A stretch of 64,000 nucleotides of DNA, taken from positions 16,685 to 80,684 of the forward strand of contig NZ_JASHKA010000026.1 of assembly GCF_030732845.1 (NCBI RefSeq), read 5' to 3'. Under the pieces are notes generated by a model. That model saw nothing but the letters and a program-made list of their open reading frames with translations, made no database searches and was not told the DNA's origin. Made by a program: the position numbers and the translations under genes. Shown one piece after another: positions 26,764 to 35,417 of this stretch. Origin of the DNA: Roseibium sp. MMSF_3544. GTDB taxonomy: Bacteria; Pseudomonadota; Alphaproteobacteria; Rhizobiales; Stappiaceae. Numbering within the stretch: position 1 is the first letter of the stretch; the number at the start of each line of letters is the position of its first letter.

Positions 26764-27771
26764 ATGACTGAAACGTTGAACGTACCGAAGGCTGAATTGC
26801 ATTGCCATATTGAAGGCGCCGCTCCGCCCAGCCTGGTCAGACGTCTTGCGGAACAGCATGGCGTGGATGTTTCGGAAGTCATTGACGCCAAGGGCAAGTA
26901 TATCTGGTCCGACTTCACCAGTTTCCTGAAAGCCTATGACGTTGCCAGCTCCGTCTTCAAGACGCAGGCCGACTACGCCCTCCTGGCGGAAACCTATTTC
27001 AGAATGCTTGCGGCGGAAGGTGCGATCTACGGCGAAATAACCATCTCGCCAGATCACGCCCAGGCCGCCGGCTTGTCCTACAAGTCTTATGTCGAAGGCC
27101 TTGCTGCGGGGATCGAGCGGGCCAAGACCGACACGGCAATCGAGGGACGGATGATCGCGATCGGCGTCCGCCACTTCGGGTCGGCGTCCGTCGAACGCGT
27201 CGTCCGGGAGGTTGTTGCAAACCCGCATCCACTGGTCTCAGGTTTCGGCCTTGCAGGCGACGAGCGTTCCGGGCATCCGGCCAACTTTGCGCGTGCGTTC
27301 CGCATGGCTGCCGAGGCGGGGCTCGGGATTACGGCGCATGCGGGAGAGTTCGGCGGACCGGATAGCGTGATCGCCGCCATTGAATTCCTTCGCGTGAAGC
27401 GCATCGGTCACGGTGTCCGCGCAATTGAGGACAAGGAGCTCGTCAAGCGGCTTGTCGACGAGGATGTTGTTCTTGAAGTCTGCCCCGGCTCCAACATTGC
27501 GCTTGGCGTCTATTCCCATCTGCGCTTTCACCCGGTGAATATTCTGCGCAAGGAAGGGATCAAGATCACGCTGAACTCCGACGATCCGCCGTTCTTCGGA
27601 ACGACGCTCGGCAAGGAATATACCTCTGTTGCCGAAACGTTCGGGTGGGGCTTTGAGGAACAGATGGACGTCACGAAGACTGCGATCGAGGCGGCCTTCT
27701 GCGACGACGCGACGAAAACGCGTTTGCTGGTAAGGTTGGACAGCGCGAAACCACAAGTCGGCAACACGTAA
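26764..27771 (+). CDS. add: Adenosine deaminase
   Basis: A 335-residue zinc hydrolase converting adenosine or deoxyadenosine to inosine forms. Metal and catalytic residues are seen in order: H-C-H near residue 12, H-A-G-E-F-G near 202, R-I-G-H-G-V near 223, and S-D-D-P-P-F-F near 280. ATG 26764 begins the usual N-terminus ending K-A-E-L-H-C-H-I-E-G; the frame open before it overlaps deoB and is not used. It supplies inosine to PunA. Adenine deamination is not excluded by sequence alone, but the operon favours adenosine. Confidence 0.93.
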   Translation: MTETLNVPKAELHCHIEGAAPPSLVRRLAEQHGVDVSEVIDAKGKYIWSDFTSFLKAYDVASSVFKTQADYALLAETYFRMLAAEGAIYGEITISPDHAQAAGLSYKSYVEGLAAGIERAKTDTAIEGRMIAIGVRHFGSASVERVVREVVANPHPLVSGFGLAGDERSGHPANFARAFRMAAEAGLGITAHAGEFGGPDSVIAAIEFLRVKRIGHGVRAIEDKELVKRLVDEDVVLEVCPGSNIALGVYSHLRFHPVNILRKEGIKITLNSDDPPFFGTTLGKEYTSVAETFGWGFEEQMDVTKTAIEAAFCDDATKTRLLVRLDSAKPQVGNT

Positions 27772-27786
27772 CGGAGCCGGGACGCC

Positions 27787-29028
27787 ATGGACACGTCAAA
27801 CCCGAACCTGGATCTTTTCAAACCCCAGGAAGTACGGCGCCGCGCGCATGATCTGCTGGGCATCGCCACGGACTCCGGTTTGAAGCATGTCGAGGTGGAC
27901 TTATCAAAGCTCAGCGATGCGTTGCTGATGGTACTTGAAACCACCAAGGAAAATTATCCGGAGTTTCACATTCCGCCTTACGGTGTCTGGCGGGACTTTG
28001 AAGCCGGCGGCATTGACAGATGGGCAGCGCTCGCAAGTGCGCGATCCTTTGAGGGCGCGGAACAGATGTTGACGTCCGCCGCCGATCTGGCCGTTCTCAG
28101 CGCTTACATGAAAACGATGCATCCGGTTGGCTGGCACTATGAGGACCGGATGACCGAAACCCGTGTTTCGGGCAAGCAGGCATCGGCACTGGCGGCGTTT
28201 CACATGTTTGCGTCGGGGTCCTTTTCAAGCGAGATGACCGACCCCTATCGGGTTGACGCGGAGACGCTGATCCGTATGGAAAAGGATGAGCTCGCTTTCG
28301 GGCTCCAATGGGACCTGCAGGATGACACGGACCTGCTGGAAGCTTTGCAGCAGCATCTCAAACGGCTCGGTGAAGCGCTTGCTCTGCGCTCCGACTTCTT
28401 TTCGGAAGGGTATTTCACCCGTCCCGGTCTTCTCATGGTGCGTTTGGCAAGGGAAGGCGGCGGAGCTGTCAGTGCGCTAAAGCTGATGGACCGGCTGTTG
28501 GAAGCGCTGGCGCCGGTGTGGCTCGGGGGCGCCGAAGCAGGTGACATTTCGCTGGGAGACAGCTTCCGGCATTCAGGTGGCACCGGAAGTTCCGAGGCCA
28601 CTGTCTTTCCATTTCACCTGGCCGCTCAGGATATGGTCTATTCCCTGGTGGAACCGTTTGCCTGGGCGGGCCTCGAAGTCGAGGACCTGAACCTGCTGGC
28701 GGTTCCGGCCGATGACACGCACGCCGCCGTTTTCGTCAAAACCGGTGTCCTCAAGATCAAGGACGGGCCCGAAGCGCCGACGGAAGAAAGCGTGCGCGAC
28801 AGGATGATTGAGATACGTGCGATAACCATGGCCCTCACGGACAAGCTCGCCGATCTCTTGCGCAGCGAGCTGGACGTCACTGCCGAACAATTGCCGCTGA
28901 CTTGCATTCTGGAAGGCGGCACGAGCCGCGCGGGCAATCACGTCCTGCAGCAATCGTCGCCCGGTACGGACAAACTCGGTCGATTTCTCAACCCCGGGGC
29001 TGTTTTTTGGTTGCCGTTCGGGGCGTAG
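27787..29028 (+). CDS. DUF1688 / URC4-like protein (possible uracil catabolism)
   Basis: A 413-residue protein that I assign to DUF1688, the family of the yeast uracil-catabolism protein URC4. Matching landmarks are P-P-Y-G-V-W-R-D-F-E-A-G-G-I-D-R-W near residue 60, the A-L-A-A-F-H-M-F-A-S-G-S-F-S-S block, V-F-P-F-H-L-A-A-Q-D-M-V-Y-S-L-V-E-P-F near 278, and the closing L-T-C-I-L-E-G-G-T-S-R-A-G. It is a divergent member: the glycine-rich stretch usual near residue 110 is altered to S-A-Y-M-K-T. The biochemical activity of URC4 is not known. The gene starts 15 bases after add and ends the unbroken part of the operon; upp follows 1.6 kb on. Confidence 0.75.
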   Translation: MDTSNPNLDLFKPQEVRRRAHDLLGIATDSGLKHVEVDLSKLSDALLMVLETTKENYPEFHIPPYGVWRDFEAGGIDRWAALASARSFEGAEQMLTSAADLAVLSAYMKTMHPVGWHYEDRMTETRVSGKQASALAAFHMFASGSFSSEMTDPYRVDAETLIRMEKDELAFGLQWDLQDDTDLLEALQQHLKRLGEALALRSDFFSEGYFTRPGLLMVRLAREGGGAVSALKLMDRLLEALAPVWLGGAEAGDISLGDSFRHSGGTGSSEATVFPFHLAAQDMVYSLVEPFAWAGLEVEDLNLLAVPADDTHAAVFVKTGVLKIKDGPEAPTEESVRDRMIEIRAITMALTDKLADLLRSELDVTAEQLPLTCILEGGTSRAGNHVLQQSSPGTDKLGRFLNPGAVFWLPFGA

Positions 29029-29411
29029 GTCCCGGAGATGACGAGTAACGGTCGTCCTCCCGCTGAAAGCAACGAAACGCCCGTCGAAACGGGTGTGTGT
29101 CACCACCCCTAAACCCTATGCAGCAAGACGTTTCGGCTGGAAACTGCTTGCACGCCTTATCAAGTTGGCCTTGAGCTTCTTGCGGCAGGGTTCAAAGAAC
29201 GCCTGTTGTCCTGATTGTCCAGCCAACACGTTGAAATGCCGTCTCGCGATGCTTCCTGCTTCAGGCTTGATTTTTCTTTGTAAAGCGCTGCGTCGGAATT
29301 CCGGTGGTTTTGGAGTGTCTTGCGTCACAGGGAAACGGACCCCTTTCCGCACAGATTGACCTTGGGGGCGGCAAATTGCTTGCCGCGTTGAAAACCGTCG
29401 AGGACATTCTG
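29029..29411. other. Non-coding gap after the DUF1688 gene
   Basis: No convincing gene is seen in these 383 bases. A small hairpin (ACGCCCGT at 29077-29084 with ACGGGTGT at 29089-29096, CGAA loop) lies about 50 bases after the DUF1688 stop. It has no U-run, so it is at best a weak or Rho-dependent end of the preceding operon. Confidence 0.5.
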
Positions 29412-30290
29412 ATGCGACCAGCACCTGTCGGCTTTGCCAAAAACTGTTCAGCCATATTGCAAAACGTGCCGTATCGGCAAAAGGTGTTGCAGGTCAGTGC
29501 CGTCTTGTTGCTGCTCTTCTGCCTGGTTTTCGCAGCCTTCATAACCTGGAAAATGGTCTTTTACGTCGCATGGCAGTTGGGTGCGCAAGTTCAGGAGTCT
29601 TTTCCCCTGGTCTACGGAACGTCCATGTTCCTCAAGATGGCCGCGGCGCATCCGAAACTGCCCTTCTTCGTGCACGGTATTGCTGGAACTGTTGCCATGG
29701 TCAGTGGCGCTGTCCAGTTCCTTCTGATCCTGCGCGGCGGCAAATCACGCTGGCACGCAATGCTTGGAAAGTCTTATGTCGTTTCGTCCCTCATCGCGTC
29801 GACGACGGCGGTCCCGCTTGCATGGAGTCTCTACCATGACATGCTGTTGACCAGCATTGCCTATACGGCCGGAGCGGCCGCTTGGTGCCTTGCAACTCTT
29901 ATTGCTGTTCACACCATCATGTCCGGTGATCTGGAGCGGCACATTGCCTGGAGCATTCGCAGCTATTCGTATCTTGCGATGGTCGTGACCGCACGCCTTT
30001 TGCTGGGGTCTGGTGCGCTTGCCGGTTCGGCCGAATGGAGTTTCGAGGCCATAAAGATCCAGTACTCCATCACAATCGTTGCGACATTCCTCATAAATTG
30101 GGGCCTTGGCGAGTGGATCGTAGCCAGGGTGATGGAAAGAAGAAGAAAGATGCCCGCGCAGACGGTTACGTCGCTGTCACCCGTAAGGCGCACGACGAAT
30201 GCGGTACACACCATTCAGGCAAGGCACCATTCACGACAGCCACACGCCGTAACGGTGGGTCGAACACGTGCTTTGGGGGTTGGCGGCTAA
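29412..30290 (+). CDS. DUF2306-type integral membrane protein
   Basis: A 292-residue membrane protein with about seven hydrophobic segments, resembling DUF2306 proteins. Visible landmarks are F-V-H-G-I-A-G-T-V-A-M-V-S-G-A-V-Q-F, the W-H-A-M-L-G-K-S-Y motif after the third segment, and R-H-I-A-W-S-I-R-S-Y. Conserved histidines in these segments suggest a heme- or metal-binding bundle, but no function is established. The last 50 residues are an unusual hydrophilic tail rich in Arg, His, Thr and Val, perhaps from loss of an earlier stop. ATG 29412 is chosen from an open frame beginning at 29304. It interrupts the nucleoside genes and may be unrelated to them. Confidence 0.72.
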   Translation: MRPAPVGFAKNCSAILQNVPYRQKVLQVSAVLLLLFCLVFAAFITWKMVFYVAWQLGAQVQESFPLVYGTSMFLKMAAAHPKLPFFVHGIAGTVAMVSGAVQFLLILRGGKSRWHAMLGKSYVVSSLIASTTAVPLAWSLYHDMLLTSIAYTAGAAAWCLATLIAVHTIMSGDLERHIAWSIRSYSYLAMVVTARLLLGSGALAGSAEWSFEAIKIQYSITIVATFLINWGLGEWIVARVMERRRKMPAQTVTSLSPVRRTTNAVHTIQARHHSRQPHAVTVGRTRALGVGG

Positions 30291-30600
30291 GTCGCGCCCT
30301 CTAGCCGCTCGAGTGACCGGGTTGTTTGTGCTGCATGGATGCTTGCGCTTTTTCACAGCTTAGGTGCCGAGTGCCTTTCGCTGCTTTTAGTATTTTCTTT
30401 CCTCGTGCTACCAAGGTAAGAACACTTAAATGGGGTAGCTGTTCAAACCGCGATCCGATACCCGCCTAAGTCATCACCAACGGGGCTGCAGCCGGCCGTC
30501 ACAGGCGGCTGTTAAAAGCAATAACAAAGCCAGAAAGCCATTTGACATCAATCGCTTGAGTTTGCAAATGGCTGCAATGAGTTACGAAAGGTCTGCTTCC
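30291..30600. promoter_or_regulatory. Leader of upp with a long inverted repeat
   Basis: No gene is seen in this 310-base gap. Close to upp it holds a perfect nine-base inverted repeat, AGCCATTTG (30536-30544) and CAAATGGCT (30565-30573), with a 20-base spacer. It ends 27 bases before the upp ATG. It could be an operator or a 5'-leader hairpin. Its presence suggests upp-rbsK has its own promoter separate from the long operon. Confidence 0.45.
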
Positions 30601-31230
30601 ATGTCCGGAGCCAATGTCATCAGCCATCCGCTGGTCCAGCACAAACTCACCATTATGCGTAACAAGGGCACATCGACCCAGGGCTTCCGGCGTTTGCTGC
30701 GCGAGATCTCCACGCTGCTGTGCTATGAGGTCACCCGCGATCTGCCACTGGTTCGACAGACCATCGAAACGCCGCTTGCGGAAATGCAGGCGCCAACCCT
30801 GGCCGGCAAGAAACTTGTCTTCGCTTCGGTCTTGCGCGCAGGAAACGGCTTGCTGGAAGGCATGCTGGAGCTCGTTCCGTCTGCGCGCGTTGCGCATATC
30901 GGCCTTTATCGGGACCCGGAAACGCTTCAGCCGGTCGAATATTACTTCAAGGCACCGGAAGACTTGAACGAACGTCTCGTCATTGTCGTCGATCCGATGC
31001 TGGCGACGGCAAACTCTGCCATCGCAGCCGTTCAGAAGCTCAAGGAACGCGGCGCCAACAATGTTCGGTTCCTTTGCCTTCTTGCAGCTCCGGAAGGCGT
31101 TGCAAAATTCAACGAAATGCATCCCGATGTTCCGATCTATACGGCGGCAATTGACGAGAAGCTGAACGAAAAAGGCTATATCGTGCCTGGCCTCGGCGAT
31201 GCCGGCGATCGGATGTACGGCACAAAGTAA
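30601..31230 (+). CDS. upp: Uracil phosphoribosyltransferase
   Basis: A 209-residue enzyme joining uracil to PRPP to give UMP. The PRPP loop is V-V-D-P-M-L-A-T-A-N-S-A near residue 130, the N-terminal H-P-L-V-Q-H-K-L-T-I-M-R-N is typical, and the uracil-binding C-terminus Y-I-V-P-G-L-G-D-A-G-D-R is intact. ATG 30601 (GAAAGG nine bases upstream) gives the normal length; the earlier in-frame starts lie in the inverted-repeat leader. It recaptures uracil released from pyrimidine nucleosides. Next to a URC4-like gene it could also start a URC-type uracil pathway. Confidence 0.95.
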   Translation: MSGANVISHPLVQHKLTIMRNKGTSTQGFRRLLREISTLLCYEVTRDLPLVRQTIETPLAEMQAPTLAGKKLVFASVLRAGNGLLEGMLELVPSARVAHIGLYRDPETLQPVEYYFKAPEDLNERLVIVVDPMLATANSAIAAVQKLKERGANNVRFLCLLAAPEGVAKFNEMHPDVPIYTAAIDEKLNEKGYIVPGLGDAGDRMYGTK

Positions 31231-31245
31231 CGCCGACACAGCATC

Positions 31246-32145
31246 ATGATCACGGTCTTCGGCTCCATCAATCTTGATCTCGTCGTCTCGGTTCTGCGGT
31301 TGCCCACGGCGGGTGAAACCGTCAGTGGTCCCGACCATCAGACTTTCCCGGGTGGCAAGGGGGCGAACCAAGCCCTTGCGGCAAGACGCGCGGGCGCAAG
31401 CGTCAGGATGATCGGCGCCGTCGGTCAGGATGCCTTTGGAGAGTTGGCGCTTGCCAACATGCGCGAGGCCGGGGTCGATCTGTCGGGCGTCCGGACCCTG
31501 CCGGGCGCTTCGGGGCTGGCCTTTATCGGCATCGACGCGGCCGGAGAAAACCAGATCATTGTTGCCAATGGTGCAAATGCCCGCGTGGAAGCGGATTGGC
31601 TGAGTGGCTGCCTCGATGACGGTGACACGCTGGTGCTCCAGGGCGAAATTCCGTTCGCTGAGGTCTGTTCCGCGATCGATCGGGCAAGCCGGGCGGGCAC
31701 CCGCGTTTTCTGGAACGTGGCGCCCGTTCCAGATGAATCCGTTCTTGAATGTCTCGAACAGGTTAACACGCTGGTTGTCAATGAAAGCGAAGCTGCGGCA
31801 ATTGCCGGAAGCGCGGGCCTTTCCGGCACTCCGGAGGACTTTGTCGAACGGTTCGCATCACCGACCCGGACCGTTGTGGTGACCCTCGGGGCGAATGGCG
31901 TGTTGGCGGGGACGAGCGACAAAAGACTTGGCTACACGTCACCGGCCATCAAGGCAGTCGATACGACTGGTGCCGGCGATGCGTTTTGCGGTGCGCTCGC
32001 TGCTGCACTTGATGCCGACAAGCCCTTGGAACGAGCGCTCAAAGAGGGTGTCGCAGCCGGCGCGCTTGCCTGCTTGGCAACCGGTGCGCAGTCCAGTGCA
32101 CCTCAAGAGAAAGACATCGCCGGGCTGGCAGATCAAATCGTCTGA
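31246..32145 (+). CDS. rbsK: Ribokinase
   Basis: A 299-residue PfkB-family sugar kinase. The two family signatures are present: F-P-G-G-K-G-A-N-Q-A-L-A-A near residue 35 and D-T-T-G-A-G-D-A-F-C-G near residue 245, with the catalytic Asp. The N-terminal G-S-I-N-L-D-L and the length fit ribokinase best. It starts 15 bases after upp. Ribose-5-phosphate made here is the same intermediate produced by DeoB, and it is the precursor of PRPP used by Upp. A nucleoside kinase activity cannot be ruled out from sequence. Confidence 0.88.
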   Translation: MITVFGSINLDLVVSVLRLPTAGETVSGPDHQTFPGGKGANQALAARRAGASVRMIGAVGQDAFGELALANMREAGVDLSGVRTLPGASGLAFIGIDAAGENQIIVANGANARVEADWLSGCLDDGDTLVLQGEIPFAEVCSAIDRASRAGTRVFWNVAPVPDESVLECLEQVNTLVVNESEAAAIAGSAGLSGTPEDFVERFASPTRTVVVTLGANGVLAGTSDKRLGYTSPAIKAVDTTGAGDAFCGALAAALDADKPLERALKEGVAAGALACLATGAQSSAPQEKDIAGLADQIV

Positions 32146-32214
32146 ATTGGCTTTACAGGCCGCTAAGGAAACTGTGGTACGCCGGAGATCCAGTCGAACC
32201 ACGCGGGCTCCGTC

Positions 32215-32718
32215 ATGTTGCGGTATGTCATCATCCTGTTGTTGCTTGTCGGGATCGCACCCGTTGTGCCGATCCTTGTTGAGGCACGCCTGGATTCAGC
32301 CCGCCAGGAACCACGCGAAACGGCTGAAGCTGATCGCGGCTCAGGCCCGAGAATGCATCGCATTTCGGTCGATCGCAGCGGTCATTATGTTGCCGATGCC
32401 TATGTCAACGGCCGTGCCATGGACATGCTTGTCGATACGGGTGCAACGGTCACGGTGTTGCCGGAATCGATTGCCGAGGACGCAGGCATCTTTGTTGCGG
32501 CATCCGATTACACTATTCCCATGTCCACGGCGAACGGAACGGTCTATGCGGCAAGGACGGTAATCGACAGGGTTCGGATTGGAGCGATCCGGTTCCAGAA
32601 CGTGGAAGCCATGGTTCTGGGCGATGACCGGTTGCGCGTACCGCTCCTGGGAATGTCCGCCCTAAGCCAGCTCAAGCGGTTTGACATATCCAGCGGCACG
32701 CTTGTACTCGTTCAGTAA
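32215..32718 (+). CDS. Membrane-anchored retropepsin-like aspartic protease (TIGR02281 clan AA)
   Basis: A 167-residue protein with one N-terminal hydrophobic segment (residues 4-22) and a periplasmic retropepsin-like domain. The catalytic motif is L-V-D-T-G-A-T-V-T-V-L near residue 75, followed by the flap segment and the closing L-L-G-M-S-A-L-S-Q-L-K-R-F. This small single-lobe family is common in alphaproteobacteria; activity requires a dimer, as with retroviral proteases. Targets are unknown. The gene stands between rbsK and a phosphomannomutase and appears unconnected to either. Confidence 0.88.
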   Translation: MLRYVIILLLLVGIAPVVPILVEARLDSARQEPRETAEADRGSGPRMHRISVDRSGHYVADAYVNGRAMDMLVDTGATVTVLPESIAEDAGIFVAASDYTIPMSTANGTVYAARTVIDRVRIGAIRFQNVEAMVLGDDRLRVPLLGMSALSQLKRFDISSGTLVLVQ

Positions 32719-32778
32719 CAGGTCCGTACGCCGTTTCACGCCAGCACATGTTCTCCCTCAGGTACTCGAGAGGCACTG

Positions 32779-34278
32779 ATGTTTCCAAAACCGCGCCCCA
32801 GCTTGGTTCCCAATACCTACGAGTATGAATCCCAGCCGATGGTGAAGCCGACCGGCTTTCGCGAGTACGACGCCCGCTGGCTGTTTGAAAAAGAAATCAA
32901 CCTCATGGGCATGCAGGCGCTTGGCATCGGGATCGGCACGCTTATCCATGAACGCGGTGTTCGACCCGACATCGTCGTTGGACACGACTTCCGCGGCTAT
33001 TCCGCTTCGATCAAGATGGCCGTCACCAATGGTCTGCTGGCCGCCGGGGTCAATGTGCACGATATCGGCCTCGCCCTGTCGCCAATGGCTTATTTCGCAC
33101 AGTTTGCCCTGGACGTTCCCGCCGTTGCGATGATCACCGCATCTCACAATGACAATGGTTGGACCGGTGTGAAGATGGGCATCGACCGTCCGCTAACCTT
33201 TGGTCCGGACGAGATGGGGCGATTGAAGGAAATCGTGCTGGAAGCGGAGTTTGACCCGAGAGGTTGTGGCAGCTACCGGTTCGTGGACGGTTTTCCGGAA
33301 CTCTATTTCAAGGACCTGACCGAGCGCGCAAAACTGAAGCGCCCGATCAAGGTCGTTGCGGCCTGCGGAAACGGCACCGCCGGGGCATTCGCGCCGAGGA
33401 TCCTGGAAGCGCTCGGAGCGGACATCATCCCGCTCGATGCCGAACTCGACCACACATTCCCGCGCTACAATCCCAATCCCGAAGACATGAAAATGCTGCA
33501 TGCACTCAGGGACAAGGTCCTGGAAACCGGTGCGGAGGTCGGTCTCGGATTCGATGGTGACGGTGATCGCTGTGGTGTTGTCGACAATGAGGGTGAAGAG
33601 ATCTTCGCGGACAAGGTCGGTGTCATGCTGGCGCGGGACATCTCCGCGCTTCACGCAGACAGCCAGTTTGTCGTCGACGTGAAATCGACCGGTCTTTTCA
33701 ACACGGACCCGGTGCTCAGGGCGAACGGCGCCAAGACCGACTACTACAAGACCGGCCATTCCTACATCAAGCGTCGTGTCAGGGACCTTGACGCGATCGT
33801 CGGATTTGAAAAATCCGGACATTACTTCTTCAACAAGCCGATTGGCCGCGGTTATGACGACGGGCTCGTCTCAGCCATTGCAATTCTCGACATGCTCGAC
33901 AGGAACCCGGGCAAGACCATGGCGGATCTGCGCCGTGATCTTCCGAAAACCTGGGGCTCACCGACGATGTCGCCGAAATGTGCCGACGAAATAAAATATG
34001 ACGTCGTTCAGCGCGTCATATCCCGGTTTGAAGACATGCGGCAAAAAGGTGAAACGGTCGCCGGTCAACCGATCACCGATCTCGTCACCGTCAATGGTAT
34101 ACGCATTGTCAGCGAAGACGGCACTTGGGGCCTTGTGCGCGCATCCTCCAACAAGCCGGAACTTGTGGTCGTTGTCGAAAGCCCGGTCTCCGAGGAACGC
34201 CTGCACGAAATGTTCCGGGCAGTCGACGGCGTGCTGAGGGAAAACCCTGAAGTCGGCGAGTACAATCAGACAATCTAG
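32779..34278 (+). CDS. Phosphomannomutase / phosphoglucomutase
   Basis: A 499-residue alpha-D-phosphohexomutase. The phosphoserine loop reads T-A-S-H-N-D-N-G-W-T-G-V-K (the usual Pro after Asn is replaced by Asp), the metal loop is G-F-D-G-D-G-D-R, the sugar loop F-E-K-S-G-H-Y-F-F has Lys where the family commonly has Met, and the C-terminal phosphate-binding R-A-S-S-N-K-P-E is intact. It interconverts mannose- or glucose-6- and 1-phosphates for surface polysaccharide synthesis. The substitutions suggest a subfamily, not loss of function. The aldose epimerase gene follows after about 70 bases. Confidence 0.92.
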   Translation: MFPKPRPSLVPNTYEYESQPMVKPTGFREYDARWLFEKEINLMGMQALGIGIGTLIHERGVRPDIVVGHDFRGYSASIKMAVTNGLLAAGVNVHDIGLALSPMAYFAQFALDVPAVAMITASHNDNGWTGVKMGIDRPLTFGPDEMGRLKEIVLEAEFDPRGCGSYRFVDGFPELYFKDLTERAKLKRPIKVVAACGNGTAGAFAPRILEALGADIIPLDAELDHTFPRYNPNPEDMKMLHALRDKVLETGAEVGLGFDGDGDRCGVVDNEGEEIFADKVGVMLARDISALHADSQFVVDVKSTGLFNTDPVLRANGAKTDYYKTGHSYIKRRVRDLDAIVGFEKSGHYFFNKPIGRGYDDGLVSAIAILDMLDRNPGKTMADLRRDLPKTWGSPTMSPKCADEIKYDVVQRVISRFEDMRQKGETVAGQPITDLVTVNGIRIVSEDGTWGLVRASSNKPELVVVVESPVSEERLHEMFRAVDGVLRENPEVGEYNQTI

Positions 34279-34351
34279 TGACGACTTATCTTCCGGCCGC
34301 AGATGATCCTGCCGCCTCTTTCGTTTTCGTTTGCTCTGGTGGGGAGAATGC

Positions 34352-35350
34352 ATGATCAGCGAATTCGGCACCCTTCCTGACGGCACGCCCGTTCAGGAGA
34401 TCACCTTGAAAAAAGGAATGCTGGAAGCGTCTGTCCTGACGCTCGGCGCCATCATCCGGGACCTGAAGGTGGATGGGCAATCAGTCGTTTTGGGGTTTGC
34501 AGATCTTGAGAGTTATGTGGATCACTCACCCTATTTCGGTGTGATTGCCGGCCGTTGTGCAAACCGGATCGCGGATGGAAGGATTGTTGTCGAAGGCACA
34601 ACCTATCAGCTCGACCGCAACAATGGCGGGCGCCACCACCTTCATGGCGGGACACTTGGGTTTTCCAAACGGGTCTGGCAACTGGAGCAGAGCGATAAGG
34701 CCAGTGTCCTGCTCAAGCTGATTTCCGAAGATGGTGACATGGGTTATCCCGGTCGTGTCGAAACCCTTGTGCGCTACACGCTGACCGGATCCGGTGCGCT
34801 CAGGGTCAAGATCACAGCTACAACGGACAAGACAACACCCGTCAACCTCACCCAGCACAGCTACTTCAATCTGGATGGCAGCGATACGATCCTCGACCAT
34901 TCACTGGAGATTGCCGCCGAACGCTACTTGCCGGTTGATGAGTTGCTGATTCCAACAGGCGAGGTCAGGCGGGTCGAGTGGACGCCTTATGACTTTCAGG
35001 ACGGACGGCGGCTCCGCCGGAAGGCCGGGGAAGAGGGCGTTGTCTATGACCACAATTTCTGTTTGGCCGAAGAGCAGCGGCCGTCCGTCGAATTTGCAGC
35101 AGCGCTTGAAGATGGTGCCGGAGAAAGGCGCATGGAAGTGTGGACGACAGAACCCGGCTTGCAGCTTTACGACGCCGGTCGTCTGAATGTTCCGGTGCCC
35201 GGTCTCGGTGGCAAGACCTACGGCCCTCATGCCGGTTTGTGTCTTGAGGCACAGCGCTGGCCTGACAGCATCAATCAGAAAGAATTTACCCCTGTCCTGT
35301 TACAACCGTCTGAGGGCTACAGTCACGTGACCGAATTCCGTTTTTCCTGA
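34352..35350 (+). CDS. galM: Aldose 1-epimerase (galactose mutarotase)
   Basis: A 332-residue mutarotase interconverting alpha and beta anomers of hexoses. The substrate-binding N-R-I-A-D-G near residue 70, N-G-G-R-H-H-L-H-G-G (first catalytic His) and N-L-T-Q-H-S-Y-F-N-L (second His) are present, and the catalytic Glu lies in L-C-L-E-A-Q-R-W-P. ATG 34352 with GGGGAGA upstream is chosen. Together with the preceding mutase it handles hexoses, though no sugar operon is evident. Confidence 0.93.
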   Translation: MISEFGTLPDGTPVQEITLKKGMLEASVLTLGAIIRDLKVDGQSVVLGFADLESYVDHSPYFGVIAGRCANRIADGRIVVEGTTYQLDRNNGGRHHLHGGTLGFSKRVWQLEQSDKASVLLKLISEDGDMGYPGRVETLVRYTLTGSGALRVKITATTDKTTPVNLTQHSYFNLDGSDTILDHSLEIAAERYLPVDELLIPTGEVRRVEWTPYDFQDGRRLRRKAGEEGVVYDHNFCLAEEQRPSVEFAAALEDGAGERRMEVWTTEPGLQLYDAGRLNVPVPGLGGKTYGPHAGLCLEAQRWPDSINQKEFTPVLLQPSEGYSHVTEFRFS

Positions 35351-35417
35351 GATAGGATACATTGGATCCGGTGGCAGCAGAGGCGGTGTGAAGCAATGAG
35401 GGCAGAGGGGGCAGCAC

